From positions 1 through 5,521 of the forward strand of contig DATMJI010000032.1 in NCBI GenBank assembly GCA_035553895.1: a stretch of DNA of 5,521 nt, in the 5' to 3' direction. Both the position numbers and the translations under genes were made by a program. The stretch's first letter is position 1; the number at the start of each line of letters is the position of its first letter. Positions 1 through 5,464 of this stretch are shown here, one piece after another. The DNA comes from JADDRA01 sp035553895. GTDB lineage: Bacteria; Actinomycetota; Acidimicrobiia; Acidimicrobiales; CADCSY01. The notes under the pieces are model-generated. The model was not told where the DNA came from. It made no database searches and was given only the letters and a program-made list of their open reading frames with translations.

Positions 1-16
1 GAGGGGGGGGAGGGGC

Positions 17-1033
17 TCACGGGGACACCCCGGCGGCGCTGAGGCCGGTGCCCTCGTCGAAGCCGAGGGCGAGGTTGGCGCACTGCACGGCCTGGCCGGC
101 CGCCCCCTTACCCAGGTTGTCGAGGGCACACAGCACGACCACCCAACCGGTGCGGGGGTCAACCCGGGCGGTCAGGTGAGCGGCGTTGGAGCCGGCGGTG
201 GCCTTGGTCGACGGCGATGCCTCGCCCACCACGACGAAGCGCTCGCCGGCGTAGGCGTCCCGGAGCACGGCCAGCACCCCGTCGGTGGTCGTGGGCGCCA
301 CCGGGCGGGCGTAGCAGGTGGCGAGGATGCCCCGGTTCATCGGCGCCAGGTGGGGGGTGAACAGCACCGAGGCCCCGGTCGCCTGCTCGATCTCGGGCGT
401 GTGGCGATGGCCCACCAGGCCGTAGGCCCGGAAATCCTCGTCGACGGTGCAGAAGGTGGTCGACGCCTTGGCCGCCCGGCCGGCACCGGAGACACCGCTG
501 GCGGCGTCGACGATGATCCCGCTGGCCTCGACGGCGCCCGCCCGGACCAGGGGGGCCAGGGCCAGGGCGGCGGCCGTGGGATAGCAGCCGGGGACGGCCA
601 CCGCCCGGGCACCGACGAGGGCCGGCCGGAACAGCTCGGGCAGGCCGTAGGCGAAATCGCCCAGCAGCTCCGGAGCCGGGTGGGGGCCCCCGTACCACTG
701 CTCGTAGGCGGCCGGGTCCCGGAGCCGGAAGTCGGCGGCCAAGTCGACGACCACCGGCACCCGCCCCCGCAGATCGGGGACGAGGGCGGCGCTGGCCCCG
801 TGGGGCAGGGCGAGGAAGACGAGGTCGAGGCCGTCGGCCAGAGCCGGTTCGAACCGGGTGAAGGCCTGGTCGCCGACGGCTCCGGCCAGGTTGGGATACA
901 GCTCGGCCACCGGGATCCCGGCCTGCGTGGATGCGCTGGCCCATGCCACCTCGAGCTCGGGATGGGCGCTGCACAGCCGCAGCAGCTCGGCACCGGCGAA
1001 TCCGGACGCCCCCACGATCCCCACCTTGGCCAC
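17..1033 (-). CDS. argC: N-acetyl-gamma-glutamyl-phosphate reductase
   Basis: This cytosolic enzyme reduces N-acetylglutamyl-5-phosphate to N-acetylglutamate-5-semialdehyde with NADPH, the third step of arginine synthesis. The 338-residue protein has the usual family length. It opens with a Rossmann dinucleotide loop (GASGFAG, residues 8-14). The catalytic cysteine is C150 in PGCYPT, followed by GVSGAGR (180-186), the active-site GHRHTPEIEQ segment (about 208-217) and the C-terminal NADP-contacting DNLGKGAAGQAVQ (305-317). The start is GTG at 1033; it places the Rossmann strand at residue 2-3 and lies 6 nt after a TAGGGT -10 box, which suggests a leaderless transcript. The stop is TGA at 17-19. 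The upstream ATPase gene ends 27 nt before it. An ARG-box-like palindrome suggests ArgR control. In actinobacteria argJ usually follows argC, but that would lie outside the window. Confidence 0.97.
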   Translation of the reverse strand: MAKVGIVGASGFAGAELLRLCSAHPELEVAWASASTQAGIPVAELYPNLAGAVGDQAFTRFEPALADGLDLVFLALPHGASAALVPDLRGRVPVVVDLAADFRLRDPAAYEQWYGGPHPAPELLGDFAYGLPELFRPALVGARAVAVPGCYPTAAALALAPLVRAGAVEASGIIVDAASGVSGAGRAAKASTTFCTVDEDFRAYGLVGHRHTPEIEQATGASVLFTPHLAPMNRGILATCYARPVAPTTTDGVLAVLRDAYAGERFVVVGEASPSTKATAGSNAAHLTARVDPRTGWVVVLCALDNLGKGAAGQAVQCANLALGFDEGTGLSAAGVSP

Positions 1034-1039
1034 CCCGCC

Positions 1040-1045
1040 ACCCTA
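1040..1045 (-). promoter_or_regulatory. Putative -10 box of argC (TAGGGT)
   Basis: On the minus strand TAGGGT fits the actinobacterial TANNNT -10 pattern. Six bases separate it from the GTG start of argC, so transcription would begin at or next to the start codon. No clear -35 can be read, because the ARG-box-like repeat lies 8 nt upstream in that region. This is inferred from pattern and spacing only. Confidence 0.45.
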
Positions 1046-1053
1046 GCCCCAGC

Positions 1054-1067
1054 TGCATGCCTATGCA
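1054..1067 (-). promoter_or_regulatory. Putative ARG box (ArgR operator) for argC
   Basis: The perfect inverted repeat TGCAT-AGGC-ATGCA (minus strand) has two 5-base half sites and a 4-base spacer. ArgR operators have this geometry (TGAAT-4-ATTCA in E. coli), and actinobacterial ARG boxes often have TGCAT-type half sites. The site starts 20 nt upstream of the argC start and 8 nt upstream of its apparent -10 box, which suits repression by excess arginine. It overlaps the TAG stop of the upstream ATPase gene. It is a relatively AT-rich island in very GC-rich sequence, which makes chance less likely. Only one box is seen; ArgR operators often come in pairs. Confidence 0.6.
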
Positions 1068-1822
1068 ACTGACTGGATAGCCACTCCCAGGGCGGTGATG
1101 GCGCCCACGGCGGGCGACGCCGGCTGGGTGTCGAGCACGCAGGCCCCGAGCCGGTCGGCCTCGACCACCGCTTCGTCGCGGGGGACGACCGCCAGCAGGT
1201 CGATGCCGTGCTCGGTGGCGAAGGCGCCGAGCCGGCCGGTGTCGGCGGCGCCGTCAGCCCGATTGCCCACCAGGCCCAGGCGGGGGATGCCGAGGTGGCG
1301 GGCCAGCCGGGCGGTGCGGGCGGCGGTCATCAGCGACTTGACCTGCGGCTGGGCGACGATCAAGAGGAGGTCGACATGGCGCAGGGTGCCCCCGGCCCAG
1401 GAGAGGTGCTCCAGGCCGGCCTCCATGTCGGCGATGACGGTGGCGCCGGAGAGCAACGACTCGACGTCGTGGAAGAAGTCACGGACCGTGACGCGCGAGC
1501 TCCCCGTTCAACCGGAGCCGGCCCGCTCCACCCGGGCCGCCAGCATCAGCGTCACCTCGTCGGGACCGCGCCAGCCGTAGTCGGCCAGCAAGCGGGCAGG
1601 ATCGCCGGGCGCCGGCAGCCTCCGGTCAGCGCCGGACTGGTCGAGGAAGGGCCGCATGGCGGCCACCGCCTCCCCGGCGAGCCCGGTGTTGGCGGCCAGG
1701 TTGGGATCGGAATCGCAGTCGAGGGCGATGACCTGGTGACCCCGGCGGGCCAGGGTGCGGGCCAGCACGGCCGAGACCGTCGTCTTGCCCACGCCGCCGT
1801 TGCCCGAGATCCCGATGCGCAC
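1061..1822 (-). CDS. CooC/MinD-family P-loop ATPase with in-frame TGA
   Basis: This is a 253-codon P-loop ATPase related to CooC, the nickel-insertion ATPase of carbon monoxide dehydrogenase maturation. Residues 7-15 are a Walker A-like GNGGVGKTT; the first lysine of the usual GKGGVGKTT signature is Asn here. Next come the LDCDSDPNLA strand (34-43), the AGSG metal-motif approach (101-104), the diagnostic DMEAGLEHLS (132-141), NRADG (187-191) and a C-terminal VPRDEAVVEADRLG segment typical of CooC. One TGA (1508-1510, codon 105) interrupts the frame exactly where relatives carry the first Cys of Cys-x-Cys. The second Cys position is Gly107. Codons after TGA stay G/C-ended and meet no other stop before TAG at 1061-1063. 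The GTG start at 1822 follows a TACCCT box by 7 nt. Selenocysteine at codon 105 is possible; nonsense decay is the alternative. No CO dehydrogenase gene is visible, so the client is unknown. Confidence 0.8.
1471..1504 (-). promoter_or_regulatory. SECIS-like hairpin 3' of the in-frame TGA
   Basis: In the transcript a perfect apical stem GUCAC/GUGAC (positions 1492-1488 and 1482-1478) closes the loop GGUCC; an extra G-C pair could shrink the loop to GUC. The loop begins 20 nt after the TGA. A weaker lower stem GGGAG/CUUCC (1504-1500 and 1475-1471, one G-U pair) could extend it, with an asymmetric 7/2 internal loop. The GGUC loop, placed 18 nt after UGA in the E. coli fdhF SECIS by my recollection, is the element read by SelB. 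The bulged U of the fdhF stem is not present. The only T-ended codon in the first 22 after the TGA (CGT, 1483-1481) supplies the base that pairs in the apical stem. Folding was done by eye. Confidence 0.4.
1508..1510 (-). other. In-frame TGA codon, candidate selenocysteine
   Basis: Codon 105 of the CooC-like gene is TGA in the context Gly-Ser-Gly-TGA-Thr-Gly-Ser-Ser. CooC proteins have Gly-x-x-Cys-x-Cys here, so TGA replaces the first metal-binding cysteine. Cys-to-Sec exchange at a redox or metal cysteine is the usual pattern in selenoproteins. Neighbouring genes (argC, ectB, ectC, ectD and the lyase) use TGA as an ordinary stop, so a changed genetic code is excluded. A nonsense mutation TGC/TGT to TGA would look the same at this single codon; the downstream hairpin and intact frame are what favour recoding. 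Confidence 0.45.
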
Positions 1823-1829
1823 GGGCGAC

Positions 1830-1835
1830 AGGGTA
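1830..1835 (-). promoter_or_regulatory. Putative -10 box of the CooC-like gene (TACCCT)
   Basis: The minus-strand TACCCT fits TANNNT and lies 7 nt before the GTG start at 1822, consistent with a leaderless mRNA. There is no room for a ribosome binding site between box and start. It shares a 63-nt divergent intergenic region with the lyase gene promoter. Confidence 0.45.
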
Positions 1836-1871
1836 GGCGCCGGTGCCGGCCGGGCCCGAGCCGCGGCGGCC

Positions 1872-1877
1872 TACGCT
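1872..1877 (+). promoter_or_regulatory. Putative -10 box of the lyase gene (TACGCT)
   Basis: TACGCT matches TANNNT and lies 8 nt before the ATG at 1886. No Shine-Dalgarno-like purine run precedes that ATG, which fits a leaderless transcript. This supports the start at 1886 rather than any upstream extension of the open frame. The evidence is pattern and spacing only. Confidence 0.5.
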
Positions 1878-1885
1878 CGCCGGCC

Positions 1886-2758
1886 ATGGATGGAGACGAT
1901 CTTCGCCGCCAGCTGGCGGGCGGGCCGGTGCTCATGCCCGGCGTCTGGGACGCCCTCTCGGCCCGGATGGCGGCAGCGGCCGGATTCGGCACGGTCTTCG
2001 TCTCGGGCTACGCCACCGCCGGGACCCTGCTCGGCCTGCCCGACTTCGGCTACGTCACCCAGACCGAGATGGCCGAGGTCGGTCGCCGGGTGTGCGGGGC
2101 CGCTCCCGGCCTGGCCGTGGTAGTCGACGGTGACACCGGCCACGGCAACGCCCTCAACACCCGGCGCACGGTCGAGCTGTTCGAGACTGCCGGCGCCGCC
2201 GGGATCTTCCTCGAGGACCAGGTGTGGCCCAAACGCTGCGGCCACCTCCGGGGCAAGCGGGTGGTGCCGGTGGAGGAATGGCTGACCAAGCTCCGGGCGG
2301 CGCTGGACCACCGGGACCGGCTCTTCGTGGTGGCCCGCACCGATGCCCGGGCCGCCGTGAGCCTCGACGAGGCATGCGAGCGAGCCCGGCGGGCGGCCGA
2401 TCTCGGCGTCGACGCCATCTTCGTCGAGGCGCCCGAGTCCGTCGAAGAGCTCGAGGCGGTGGCCGCCGCCGTGCCCGGCGTGGTGCGGGTCGCCAACATG
2501 ATCGAAGCCGGGCGCACCCCCCTGCTCACCCCGGCCGAGCTGGCCGACCTCGGGTTCAGCCTCGTCGTCTCGCCCCTCTCGGGCCTCTACGCCGCCACCA
2601 AGGCCCTCAGGGTCGCCTTCGCCACCCTGGCCGAGCACGGCAGCCTGCGCGACCACCTCGACCTGGTGGTGGGTTTCGAGGAGTTCGCCGAGCTCATCGG
2701 CCTCCAGGACCACTACGACCTCGAGGACCGCTACCGCCCAGAACCCGGCGGCGACTGA
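1886..2758 (+). CDS. Isocitrate lyase/PEP mutase family protein (methylisocitrate lyase-like)
   Basis: This 290-residue TIM-barrel enzyme belongs to the isocitrate lyase/phosphoenolpyruvate mutase superfamily, whose members cleave or form C-C or C-P bonds beside a carboxylate using Mg2+. The substrate loop GVWDALSARMA is at 19-29 and the SGYATAG segment at 40-46. Metal-binding acids lie in VDGDTGHGN (80-88) and LED (109-111). The gating-loop motif PKRCGH (115-120) carries C118, the catalytic cysteine of true lyases; PEP mutases lack this motif. R151, E181 and the NMIEAG block (204-209) complete the site. These features and the length resemble 2-methylisocitrate lyase (PrpB), 2,3-dimethylmalate lyase and related oxaloacetate-acting enzymes. 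No prpC or prpD lies nearby, so the substrate is open. The start at 1886 is chosen because family homology begins there. It is divergent from the ATPase gene and convergent with ectD. Confidence 0.9.
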   Translation: MDGDDLRRQLAGGPVLMPGVWDALSARMAAAAGFGTVFVSGYATAGTLLGLPDFGYVTQTEMAEVGRRVCGAAPGLAVVVDGDTGHGNALNTRRTVELFETAGAAGIFLEDQVWPKRCGHLRGKRVVPVEEWLTKLRAALDHRDRLFVVARTDARAAVSLDEACERARRAADLGVDAIFVEAPESVEELEAVAAAVPGVVRVANMIEAGRTPLLTPAELADLGFSLVVSPLSGLYAATKALRVAFATLAEHGSLRDHLDLVVGFEEFAELIGLQDHYDLEDRYRPEPGGD

Positions 2759-2770
2759 CCGCAAACCGAA

Positions 2771-2814
2771 CTGGTGGTCAGGAGGCACCGCCGGCGGCCT
2801 GTCCGGACCACCAG
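2771..2814. terminator. Bidirectional hairpin terminator between convergent genes
   Basis: CTGGTGGTC (2771-2779) and GACCACCAG (2806-2814) form a perfect 9-bp inverted repeat. After one A-G mismatch the stem can continue with GGA/TCC (2781-2783 and 2802-2804), leaving an inner loop that is itself GC-rich. It begins 12 nt after the lyase stop and ends 1 nt before the ectD stop, so it could end both convergent transcripts. There is no T-tract, as is common for stem-loop terminators in high-GC actinobacteria. Confidence 0.7.
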
Positions 2815-2815
2815 A

Positions 2816-3712
2816 TCATCCCAGGGCGGTGAAATCCCGGCTGCCCAGGTACTCCGGGCGGGGAGGCTGGCCGCTGTAGGGCGCCTCCAGGGTGTTCTCC
2901 ACGCTGTTGTAGACGAGGAACACGTTGCTGCGGGGATAGGGCGAGAGGTTGACGCCCGACGCGTGCATGGCGTTGCAGTCGAAGAACACCACCGAGCCGG
3001 CGGCGCCCTTGGGGGCGGCGATCCCCCCCTCCTCCACCAGGCGGGTGAGGCTGCCGGCGTCGGGCACGCCGTGCTCCTGACGTTTGAGCGACTGCTCGTA
3101 GTGGCGCTCCGGGGTCTCCCCCCCGCACGCCACGTAGGACCGGTGCGAGCCGGGGATGATCATGAGCGGCCCGTTGAACTCGGTGTTGTCGGTCAGGGCC
3201 ACCGAGGCACTCACCGCCCGCATCGCCGGCATGCCGTCCTCGACGTGCCAGGTCTCGAAGTCGGAGTGCCAGAAGAACTCCTTGCCCCGCAGGCCGGGCT
3301 TGAGGTTGACCCGGCTCTGGTGCAGGTACACGTCGCTGCCCACCAGGGTCCGGGCCACGTCGGCCACCCGGTGATCCCGGGCCAGCTCCGAGAACACCGC
3401 GCTCGAGCGGTGCACCTCGAAGATGGAGCGCACGTCCTGGCTGGTGGGCTCGACGACGGCCTGGGGCGTGGACCGGACCTCGGCCCTGGCGGCCATGGCG
3501 GTCAGCTCGGCCCGGCAGCGAGCCATCTCCTCGCCGTCGAAGACCGACTCCAAGAGCAGGAAGCCCTCACGCTCAAAGCCGGCCAGCTGTTCGTCGCTCA
3601 GCACCGAGACGGGCCCGCCGGGGTGCACGACGGGCTCGACCCGGGGGGTGATCGACGCCTCGGTGCCGACCCTCGACGGGTAGCGATCACTTCGGGTCCG
3701 GGTCTGGGTCAT
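2816..3712 (-). CDS. ectD: Ectoine hydroxylase
   Basis: EctD is a cytosolic Fe(II)/2-oxoglutarate dioxygenase that converts ectoine to 5-hydroxyectoine, a stress protectant. The 298-residue product matches the family's roughly 300 residues. The signature block FFWHSDFETWHVEDGMPAMR (147-166) supplies iron ligands H149 and D151; the third ligand is H250 in CNAMHASG. R261 in SPYPRSN fits the 2-oxoglutarate-binding arginine region. NLKPGLRGKEFFW and IPGSH are also family-typical. The ATG at 3712 is chosen because it overlaps the ectC stop (ATGA) and has GAGGAGG 8 nt upstream; an ATG at 3778 would only add residues inside ectC. Being last in the cluster and translationally coupled to ectC, it should be co-expressed with ectoine synthesis. 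No aspartokinase gene follows it; a terminator hairpin does. Confidence 0.97.
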   Translation of the reverse strand: MTQTRTRSDRYPSRVGTEASITPRVEPVVHPGGPVSVLSDEQLAGFEREGFLLLESVFDGEEMARCRAELTAMAARAEVRSTPQAVVEPTSQDVRSIFEVHRSSAVFSELARDHRVADVARTLVGSDVYLHQSRVNLKPGLRGKEFFWHSDFETWHVEDGMPAMRAVSASVALTDNTEFNGPLMIIPGSHRSYVACGGETPERHYEQSLKRQEHGVPDAGSLTRLVEEGGIAAPKGAAGSVVFFDCNAMHASGVNLSPYPRSNVFLVYNSVENTLEAPYSGQPPRPEYLGSRDFTALG

Positions 3713-4107
3713 GTGGTGGCCTCCTCGCAGAGCAGCGGGTAGGTGCCGTGCTCGTCGTGGGTCTCGTTGCCGGTGCACGGCGGGTTGAAGATGCAGACCA
3801 TGCGCAGGTCCTCATGGGCCCGCACAACGTGCTTCTCGTGGCCGTCGAGGACGTAGAGCGTTCCCGGCCGCAGCTGGTGACGGGCGCCTTCGTCAATCAC
3901 CTCGACCTCGCCGAGGCCTTCGATGCAGTAGACGGCCTCCACGTGGTGGCGGTACCACATGGAGGTCTCGGTGCCCGCCCTGATCAGGGTGTCATGCAGG
4001 GAGAACCCGGCCCCGTCGGCCGCCAGCAGCATCCGCCGGCTGGTCCAGTTCGGCGTGGACACCTCCCGCTCGGTTCCGAGGGCGTCGGCCAGAGTCCGCA
4101 CGATCAT
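3709..4107 (-). CDS. ectC: L-ectoine synthase
   Basis: EctC closes the ring of N-gamma-acetyl-2,4-diaminobutyrate to give ectoine, with release of water. It is a 132-residue cupin of normal length. Residues known as metal ligands in characterised EctC (E57, Y85, H93) occur at the same numbers here, in HHVEAVY, GTLYVLDGHEKH and following sequence. Substrate-site residues W21, T40, Y52 and E115 also match. The sequence ends TYPLLCEEATT. Its ATG overlaps the ectB stop and its TGA overlaps the ectD start, both by ATGA, indicating coupled translation. A GAGGG ribosome binding sequence lies about 8 nt before the start. All expected active-site residues are present, so the protein should be active. 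Confidence 0.98.
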   Translation of the reverse strand: MIVRTLADALGTEREVSTPNWTSRRMLLAADGAGFSLHDTLIRAGTETSMWYRHHVEAVYCIEGLGEVEVIDEGARHQLRPGTLYVLDGHEKHVVRAHEDLRMVCIFNPPCTGNETHDEHGTYPLLCEEATT

Positions 4108-5441
4108 CGGACGCCCTCGCCCGCCGTCCGCGAAGCGGGCGCCGTCCCGTTGCCGGCAACCGCACCCACCAGGTCGCCGGCGACCGGACTGCCGGCGACC
4201 TCGTCCACGGCGGCGGCCACCACCTCGAGCCCGGCCGCCAGGGCGGCGTCGTCGATGGTGAGCGGCGGCAGCAGCTTGACCACCTCGTTGTCGGGCCCCG
4301 AGGTCTCGATGAGCACCCCCCGCTCGAAGGCCGCCCGAGACACCTTCTGGGCCATGTTGCCCTCGGCCGGCAGCGCCAGCCCCCGCAGCAGGCCGCGACC
4401 GCGGACCTCCGCCTCCAGGTCGGGATGGCGGTCGGCCACGTCCCCGAGCGCCTGCGCCACCGTCGCTCCCTTGGCCTCGGTACGGTCGGAGAACGCCGGG
4501 TCCTCCCAGTAGTCCAGGGCGGCGGTGGCGGTGACGAAGGCGTGGTTGTTGCCGCGGAAGGTCCCGTTGTGCTCACCGGGGGCGAAGACGTCGTGCTCGG
4601 GCTTCATCAGGGTGACGGCCAGGGGCAGGCCGTAGCCGCTGAGCGACTTGGACAGGCAGACGATGTCGGGCTCGATGTCCATGGCCTCGAAGCTGAAGAA
4701 GGGGCCGGTGCGCCCGCACCCGGCCTGGATGTCGTCGACGATGAGGAGGATGTCGTAGCGCTGGCACAGGCCGGCCAGGCGCCCGAGCCACTCCGGGCTG
4801 GCGGCGTTGATCCCGCCCTCGGCCTGCACCGTCTCCACGATCACGGCGGCGGGGACGTCGACCCCACTGCCACCGTCGCCGAGGAAGGCGGCGAAGTACT
4901 CGATGGTGTCGACCTCGCCGCCGAGGTAGCCGTCGAAGGGCATGTTGGTGGCGTTGTGCAGTTGCACCCCGGCGCCCTGGCGCTTCATCGAGTCGCCGGT
5001 CACCGACAGGGATCCCAGCGTCATGCCGTGGAAGGCGTTGGTGAAGCCGACCACGGAGTTCCGCCCGGTGCGCTTGCGGGCCAGCTTGAGCGCCGCCTCC
5101 ACCGCGTTGGTGCCGGTGGGGCCGGGGAACATGACCTTGTAGGCGAGGCCGCGGGGCTCGAGCACCACCTCCTCGAAGCGCTCCAGGAAGGCCGCCTTGG
5201 CCGTGGTCGACGTGTCGAGGCCGTGGGTGACGCCGTCCGACGTGATGTAGTCGAGCAGCGCCTGCTTGAGCTCGGGCGGGTTGTGGCCGTAGTTGAGGGC
5301 ACCGGCGCCGCTGAAGAAGTCGACGTAGTGGGTGCCCTCGGTGTCGACGAGCTGGTGCCCGCGGGCACGCTCGAACACCACCGGCCAGCTCCGGCAATAG
5401 CTGCGGACCTCGGATTCCAGGCGTTCGAAGATTTCGCTCAT
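4104..5441 (-). CDS. ectB: Diaminobutyrate-2-oxoglutarate transaminase
   Basis: EctB is a PLP-dependent class III aminotransferase that moves an amino group from glutamate to L-aspartate-4-semialdehyde, giving L-2,4-diaminobutyrate, the first committed step of ectoine synthesis. The N-terminus FERLESEVRSYCRSWP is characteristic. PLP contacts include PGPTGTNAVEAALKLAR (107-123), FTNAFHGMTLG (133-143), D236 in IVDDIQAGCGRTG and the Schiff-base lysine K265 in LSKSLSG, with the NGTFRGNN loop at 292-299. The start at 5441 has AAAGGA 4 nt upstream and matches the usual family N-terminus; a GTG at 5468 in the same frame would add nine unconserved residues. The 445-residue length slightly exceeds the usual 420-430, mainly through an Ala/Gly-rich tail after about residue 415 that could be poorly ordered. 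It overlaps ectC by 4 nt. Confidence 0.97.
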   Translation of the reverse strand: MSEIFERLESEVRSYCRSWPVVFERARGHQLVDTEGTHYVDFFSGAGALNYGHNPPELKQALLDYITSDGVTHGLDTSTTAKAAFLERFEEVVLEPRGLAYKVMFPGPTGTNAVEAALKLARKRTGRNSVVGFTNAFHGMTLGSLSVTGDSMKRQGAGVQLHNATNMPFDGYLGGEVDTIEYFAAFLGDGGSGVDVPAAVIVETVQAEGGINAASPEWLGRLAGLCQRYDILLIVDDIQAGCGRTGPFFSFEAMDIEPDIVCLSKSLSGYGLPLAVTLMKPEHDVFAPGEHNGTFRGNNHAFVTATAALDYWEDPAFSDRTEAKGATVAQALGDVADRHPDLEAEVRGRGLLRGLALPAEGNMAQKVSRAAFERGVLIETSGPDNEVVKLLPPLTIDDAALAAGLEVVAAAVDEVAGSPVAGDLVGAVAGNGTAPASRTAGEGVR

Positions 5442-5447
5442 GCATTC

Positions 5448-5453
5448 CTTTCG
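5448..5453 (-). promoter_or_regulatory. Ribosome binding site deciding the ectB start
   Basis: AAAGGA on the minus strand ends 6 nt before the base at the 5' end of the ATG at 5441 (about 4-6 nt spacing depending on the edge taken). This purine run supports the ATG at 5441 over the in-frame GTG at 5468, which overlaps the preceding TGA. Confidence 0.6.
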
Positions 5454-5464
5454 TACGGTCGGGG

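Noticed and set aside
1..16. G-rich run at the window edge
   Set aside because: This is a 16-nt spacer downstream of argC (C-rich on the coding strand). It is too short and too close to the edge to assign a role such as G-quadruplex or terminator.
1061..1456. Separate downstream gene beginning at the TTG at 1456, giving a split two-gene ATPase
   Set aside because: It is in exactly the same frame as the upstream half, has no ribosome binding sequence before TTG, and would begin in the middle of a domain. One gene interrupted by a TGA explains the sequence better.
1508..1510. Alternative genetic code reading TGA as Trp or Gly
   Set aside because: argC, ectB, ectC, ectD and the lyase all end at TGA exactly where their families end.
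1440..1530. Frameshift or sequencing indel splitting the ATPase gene
   Set aside because: The two halves are in register (366 nt, a multiple of 3, between their starts) and motif spacing is near normal. No indel is needed; only the TGA interrupts the frame.
1208..1885. N-terminal extension of the lyase open frame back to 1208
   Set aside because: This stretch is antisense to the ATPase gene, is low-complexity Gly/Arg-rich sequence, and lyase homology begins only at 1886.
1871..2788. Long minus-strand open frame opposite the lyase gene
   Set aside because: It is a shadow frame caused by high GC; its His/Gly/Glu-rich product shows no recognisable motif, while the plus strand encodes a clear enzyme.
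2774..3742. Plus-strand open frame opposite ectD
   Set aside because: It is a GC-driven antisense shadow of a well-supported gene, with biased composition and no domain.
3713..3778. Upstream ectD start at 3778
   Set aside because: The added residues lie inside ectC in another frame and are unlike EctD; the ATG at 3712 has a strong GAGGAGG and the ATGA coupling.
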